Below the pieces are notes generated by a model. It ran no database searches and was not told where the DNA came from. It worked only from the letters and a program-made list of their open reading frames with translations. A stretch of DNA of 64,000 nucleotides from Aphrophora alni (Eukaryota > Arthropoda > Insecta > Hemiptera > Aphrophoridae). Shown here one piece after another: positions 59,107 to 64,000 of the stretch. Position numbers and translations under genes: made by a program. Each line of letters opens with the position of its first letter. Position 1 is the first letter of the stretch. The stretch is from positions 117,805,362-117,869,361 of the forward strand of contig OY740765.1 in the NCBI GenBank assembly GCA_963513935.1. The letters are read 5' to 3'.

Positions 59107-59689
59107 GGTAATTATATAGCAGAGTAGCCTCACTTCAAAATCAATTTTTATAGGTTTTATTCGTCAAATAAATGTTGGAAAAATATTTTATTATCAAAAA
59201 AAAGTGTCGGAAATATGATTACATAATATAATTACACAAGATTACACAAGAAAATCTTAATCAGAGTCAAATTCTGCTGCAAATTCAGTAGAAGAGGAAT
59301 TTATTATTTTTCGCCGTATTTTCCTTGTTTTATTTTTTTATCCTCTACTACATACCTTACTTCATAAGAATAAAATTTGTTTTCTTTGCTGTAAATATGT
59401 AGGGCTGTATTATTATATGTCACGAAAGGTTTGGCCAGGTTGCTATATATATATATATATATATAAAACCACCTGGCCAAACCTTCCGTACGTTTATTGA
59501 AGTGAATGTCATGAGTATGAAAGATAACAAAGTTAATTTTTTCACGAAAAAACAACTTGTGTAATTATATTATGTAATCATCTTTCCGACACTTTTTTTT
59601 TATAATAAAATATTTTTCCAACATTTATTTGACGAATAAAACCCATAAAAATTGATTTTGAAGTGAGGCTACTCTGCTATATAATTACC
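59107..59689. mobile_element. Fold-back element with ~135-bp inverted repeats
   Basis: Arms 59107-59242 and 59556-59689 are inverted and nearly identical, starting GGTAATTATATAGCAGAGTA. The ~310-bp middle has its own hairpin around an (AT)n run: GGTTTGGCCAGGT at 59428 and ACCTGGCCAAACC at 59472. There is no coding frame. No clear target duplication is seen. Confidence 0.8.
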
Positions 59690-59697
59690 AGTGATTC

Positions 59698-59830
59698 AAT
59701 CAAATGTAATTGTTCTTTCAATTGATAATTGCTCAAGTAATGGTCTTGTCGGTAGAATAAATGATACTAAATAAAGTAATTAAATCAAATATAATCGTTC
59801 TTTCAATTGATAATTGCTCAAATAATGACC
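59698..59830. repeat. 86-bp period tandem repeat
   Basis: A ~45-bp block containing TTCTTTCAATTGATAATTGC occurs twice (59698-59742 and 59784-59828). Confidence 0.8.
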
Positions 59831-61600
59831 AGAACAAAGTATATTACAAGTGGGAGGTTAAAGGTTAAGGTCTCGCCAGAACCGACTATGAAAAGTAGAG
59901 ACTATTCGTCTTTCTGAAAAGTACTAGGTATAGTTTTCTAAAACACTACGAAACACAGTTCTGTAAAGTAAAAGGTATAGTTTTCTGAAATACTATGACT
60001 CGTCTTCTTTCTCAAGTACTATGATTCTATAAAAAATTGTATGGCTCATTTTATCTAAATGTTAATTAGCCTTTGTTCTCTTAAAGGTTTGTAACCTCAA
60101 TAACTTAGGCCTAACTAGTAACTATCTAAAGCTAGGCCTAAGACAAAATCACTAGATTTCACTAAGACAATAAACTATACAAAGAATAACACACAAAATA
60201 ACTTGTATAATCAAATAAAACACTCCATATAAGAAAATTTGCTTTTAGGCCTAGGTTTGAAACTTTTCTAGGTTAGCCCAAATATAAACCATTCAAAAAC
60301 TAGAACTTCCCTCAAAAAAATAAACTTTAGAAATAAAAACACATAAATTGTAACTTGTATACACAATTTGTATACACAAACCTTCAGAATAACAGAAATA
60401 TATAATCCCAAAACAATAAGTGCCACGCTTTTCCATGTAAATTTAGCTCACGATTGTCACAAACTTGGCTTTAATCCAAGTTAAAAACAAGAAACTGAAA
60501 GTAACTGTAGATTATATCAAGTAATACCAAGTTGTAGAATGAAATCTTCTCTACAACATATTGTAAAGATCGGTTACAAAATATCGATTGAATAATCAAT
60601 TATCTTATTTAGTAAAATGCATTAAATGCAAAGTGAAATTCGTTCGGTTTGGTACTTCTTTGGTTAGACAGAAATATCTCGCGATCTATGACACATAGAA
60701 CAAATTGTAAACCACGGATAGAAAGAGAAAGATGTGATCTACAGAACAGTGTTTTGGTCGACCTGTTTGACAGAAAAATAGATTTGTGAACATATGAGAA
60801 AAAATGGTGTTGTTTATACTTACAACGGCACAGTTCAAATCTTTGACGTTACGTATCAAAAATATACGAACTTCAGCAATTTTTGGAATATTATTTATAA
60901 CGTTTTGTAGTATTTTTTTTTCATGATTATGCATCTACGGAACATTAGCTTTCCAACGGTATTTTATTTATAATATATTTGTTGTACTTACGTCTGCTCA
61001 TCCAAAATTGTTTCAAAGCATTACGGCCGTTTCGACTATTTATTCAGCCATGGTCACATGCGTTATTTTCGGTACTATATATAGCATATATATATACCTC
61101 GTCAACGTTATTATAAAATCATTTAAAACATTAGTACGTATTTGACACACATTTATACACTAACACATTTATTTATACACTTTTAATTTCTTTTTAAAAA
61201 CACACTTTTTTAGTTTATACGGGAATAACTTTATATAATCGACCGTATCCGGCTGTGATTTAGAACTGTACTGACCCGGTTTTTTATCAATCAGCCTTTT
61301 TATTTTATTGCGATAGGATGATTCTAAGTGGGCGAAATGTTGAATTGCAAAATACATGTTTTCTGGTCGTTAGACTAAACCATGCGTCAACACTCGACCC
61401 GAAATTGGGTCAAGTAGCAACTATAGGGTTAATTACCCAATGGTTCTCTTAATTACACTATTGTTAAAAATATTTTAATTACACATTGTTCCAATAGGAT
61501 AACTACCATTAAAATAAAAATTAAGCCAATTTCATTACAGTACCCATAAAGTCCTTAATTGACCATTAAAAGGCCTAATTTATCGCCCACACGGCCATTA
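59831..61600. other. Non-coding, nothing firm
   Basis: Contains small repeats of AGTACTA(G/T) and TTTTCTGAAAA(C/T)A at 59900-60000 and an (TA)n patch near 61080. No gene is supported; the minus-strand frames at 60686-60934 and 61169-61357 lack family likeness. Confidence 0.5.
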
Positions 61601-61639
61601 AGAGGAGTGAAAACATATTAAGAAGTGTGAAAAAGGAAA

Positions 61640-61735
61640 TTAAAAGGTGTGAAAAACAATTAAAAGGTGTGAAAAACAATTAAAAGGTGTGAAAAGCAAT
61701 TAAAATGTGTGAAAAGCAATTAAAAGGTGTTAAAA
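61640..61735. repeat. 20-bp minisatellite
   Basis: About five copies of AATTAAAAGGTGTGAAAAAC with A/G changes, preceded by degenerate units from about 61600. Confidence 0.9.
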
Positions 61736-61739
61736 AAAT

Positions 61740-62989
61740 CTATTAAGGTTAATTAAGCAAGCTTGATTAGATATAGAAATCAACATATTATATAAAAAAT
61801 AATATGGCTGGTATTGTAGTAGTAACTCAGAAATAAATTATTAACTAAAGTTGAATTACTAAATAGAAGGATCCTGATTTAAGGTAGGTTCAGTATTTCT
61901 TAAAATAGCTTTACTATCAGTGAGGGCAAAGGACTATAATCTAATAACAGGTTCTGAATGTCAAGTATTAATATAGATTGATGTACTTCTTACTTAATTC
62001 CAAAGTTTATATGGGTAAGTGAAAAAACTGTCGTTTCCGGCAAACTAAGTATCCTGTTCAGGACTGCAATATTCCATAATTAATATGCAATTTTGGGCGT
62101 GTAATATAAAATTTGAGATATTTATTTTTAATAATTTTATTGTAATTATAATTTTGTATTAGTTTTTTGTTTTGAAAAAATATTCCCTTTATTAAATCTC
62201 AATTACAATTGAAGAATGATGGCCAAGTCCAGTATAAAATGATATTATTATTTGACATTGCAGAAGGAAAACATATCATATTTTTTGTTATTAATAATGC
62301 AAATAATTTAATGACTTTAAGAAATACCACAAACTAATGCTAAACATACTAAATTTAAATGACTTAAAATTGCAATAAGTTAATTTATGATTCAGATAGG
62401 ATTACAAAAAATACAAGACTAACATGAGTGTAGGTGTAAATCGTAGAGAAGGTGTAAACAAAATATTAATGTAAAAATTTGGAGTAGATACTTACCCTAA
62501 AATCAGTAGAAATCAGAAAAAGGAAAAATGACAAAGAGAGAAAAAAGGAAAAAAAATTGGTTACCCTAATGAGAGGGATTTTAAAAAATTTGGACATCGA
62601 TGGATTCAAGAAAAGGAAAAAAAATATAAATTTGTTTAAAGAGTTTTGAAATATATAAATATAAATTATAAATTTTATGTTTATACATTTATAAACATAC
62701 AATTAAGAGGAAAGAGAAGAAAAATTCAAATTCATGATATGAAATACCACTATTGATTTAAATTTGGAAAAGAGTTTAAAAAAAGGTGGGGTGCAAAGAG
62801 AAAAGAAAAATTTCAGAACTTTGAATTAATATAGGTTTATTAGGGCGGGCAAAATAAGGGGGGATACAAATTTAATTAAAATTGAAAAGGAAAAAAAAAA
62901 ATTAGAAATTCATAATTAGAAAGAATTAAAGTTATGATTAGTAGAGACCGGAAATGATATTTTCGCCCATGCGGTCTGGCGACTGAACC
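61740..62989. other. Non-coding, nothing recognised
   Basis: AT-rich and A-biased on the plus strand at 62500-62930. The minus-strand frame at 62466-62702 is low-complexity F/I/L and is not called. Confidence 0.5.
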
Positions 62990-63330
62990 TGTCAAGAATT
63001 GAATTTGGAGGGACACCGCCAAAAACCCTGGGCCGTCTGACCCATCCTAAAAGGGGCTAATTAGGCATTATTCCTGAAATATCGGTTATCCTGTACACTA
63101 GAAGACATGCACTTCAATGAACAAATCCGGTCTCTCTTGCGGCTGGTGCACAACTCATTCTCTAGCCTCGATGCATGATAAGGATTGGCATCGCCAAGGT
63201 TAGGGGTATACTGACTTGATCCAAAACAATTCCCCTGCAATTTAGCATTCAGGCAACCCGCTAGTAGGTCTGGTAGAATGGAAGTATTGGCGGGGGAAAA
63301 AGGGAGGTGATGAAAGGAGTTCACCACAGA
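62990..63330. repeat. Dispersed repeat, copy 2
   Basis: Second copy of the 55812-56180 repeat. It ends at TTCACCACAGA and is followed at once by a CR1-like endonuclease fragment, so the junction is either a target site or part of a chimera. Confidence 0.7.
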
Positions 63331-63334
63331 TTGT

Positions 63335-64000
63335 ATAGTTCTCCAAGTGAAGATGTAAATTTATTTTCTCTTGTCTGGAAAATGTTTTGGATCAACTATC
63401 AAAAAATAATAAAAATCTGTTAACATGGAGGGATTTCAATATAAATGTGATAGACACAAAACACATAAATACACAAATACTTAGAGATTTACTATCTGGT
63501 TTTCATTTATAATGACTAGTAGATTCACTAACGAGAGTTACAGCCATATTAATAACTTCTTTCAGATAATGTGTTGAGAAATTTTCAGAACAAGTTTCAG
63601 TCGAATGTGTAGAAACTGGCTTTTGGATCATTTTGTGGTTGCTGTTGAACTTGGTAATGTTATGCGTAAAGTGAGAGTAGTTTCATATCAAGGGGAAAAG
63701 CTTCTGAAGCCTGACAACATTCAATTTCTCGTGTCTTTACTCTCTCGCAATGATTTTTAGATGTGGAGAACAAAAATCTACTACATGTGTAGTATGAACC
63801 AAAAGTGGGACTCTTTTTATTATTTTGTATTATTTTTCTTATCTTTTTGTATTTTTTAGATCGGTCATGTTGGACTAGAACTAGTAAGAAAGGTTATAAG
63901 ACTAAAACACGTGGGTCACAAAAGAGATCTTGTTGTCAAGTGAAAAGATAAAGTTGTTCAGCTACCAGAATAAGTATTCAAATAAATATATTTAAAGTTA
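63335..64000 (+). pseudogene. CR1-like endonuclease and pre-RT, runs off the window
   Basis: Pieces in shifting frames read YSSPSEDVNLF, TWRDFNINVIDTKHIN, LRDLLSGFH, LVDSLTRVTAI and, at the right edge, NTWVTKEILLSSEKIKLFS. They parallel the minus-strand copy at 25985-26870 block by block (GDVDLF, GDININVL, SPTRV, KWITKGDLISKDKLKS). In the second block the usual G-D-F-N is R-D-F-N. It is 5'-truncated and has many stops. The RT may follow outside the window. Confidence 0.68.

Noticed and set aside
61600..61735. CRISPR-like regular repeats
   Set aside because: The 20-bp units are directly adjacent with no unique spacers, in eukaryotic DNA; it is a minisatellite.

Overview
The window is AT-rich eukaryotic DNA, most likely from an insect. 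The evidence is the repeat content: Ty3/Gypsy elements with very long LTRs, Jockey-type and CR1-type non-LTR elements, Penelope-like elements, and piggyBac-, pogo- and mariner-type DNA transposons. No operons, ribosome binding sites or dense coding are seen. Species and order cannot be fixed from the sequence alone.

The left 25 kb is one ancestral (GT)n microsatellite split by three related LTR insertions. At 1121-12930 lies an 11.8-kb Gypsy element with 2568-bp LTRs that differ at only two sites I could find, a tRNA-Lys-like primer site, gag, a canonical A AAA AAC slippery site and an open pol. At 13019-15400 lies a solo LTR of a third, divergent family, with a clean 4-bp duplication (GTAT). 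At 15443-24796 lies a second element with a nonsense codon in gag and the RT, RNase H and integrase region deleted. Each insertion is bordered by GT repeat on both sides. To the left is a decayed non-LTR reverse transcriptase tail (781-1070).

From 25 to 50 kb the DNA is mostly non-coding. A decayed CR1-like element lies on the minus strand (28598 to 25985). Three related, probably protein-coding exon units lie on the minus strand (49.7-49.5, 40.25-39.85 and 33.7-33.2 kb); the two complete ones have canonical splice sites and matching phase. Their flanking introns are also related, so the locus grew by segmental duplication. DNA transposons sit between and inside the units: a 2.6-kb TTAA-flanked element containing a pogo-like element, a 0.6-kb TTAA-flanked MITE, and a 3.8-kb element with long inverted repeats and no recognisable gene. 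Two Penelope-like remnants face each other at 46.4-48.3 kb.

From 49.8 to 64 kb lie a CR1-like element with a PHD-like finger and SGNH-esterase ORF1, broken by a piggyBac-like MITE and a mariner-like element; a Jockey-type copy with an inverted 5' end and an 8-bp target duplication; a fold-back element; minisatellites; and the start of another CR1-like copy running off the right edge.

The most unusual system is the set of long-LTR Gypsy elements that have repeatedly entered one GT microsatellite. The second is the unrecognised minus-strand gene with amplified repeat exons.
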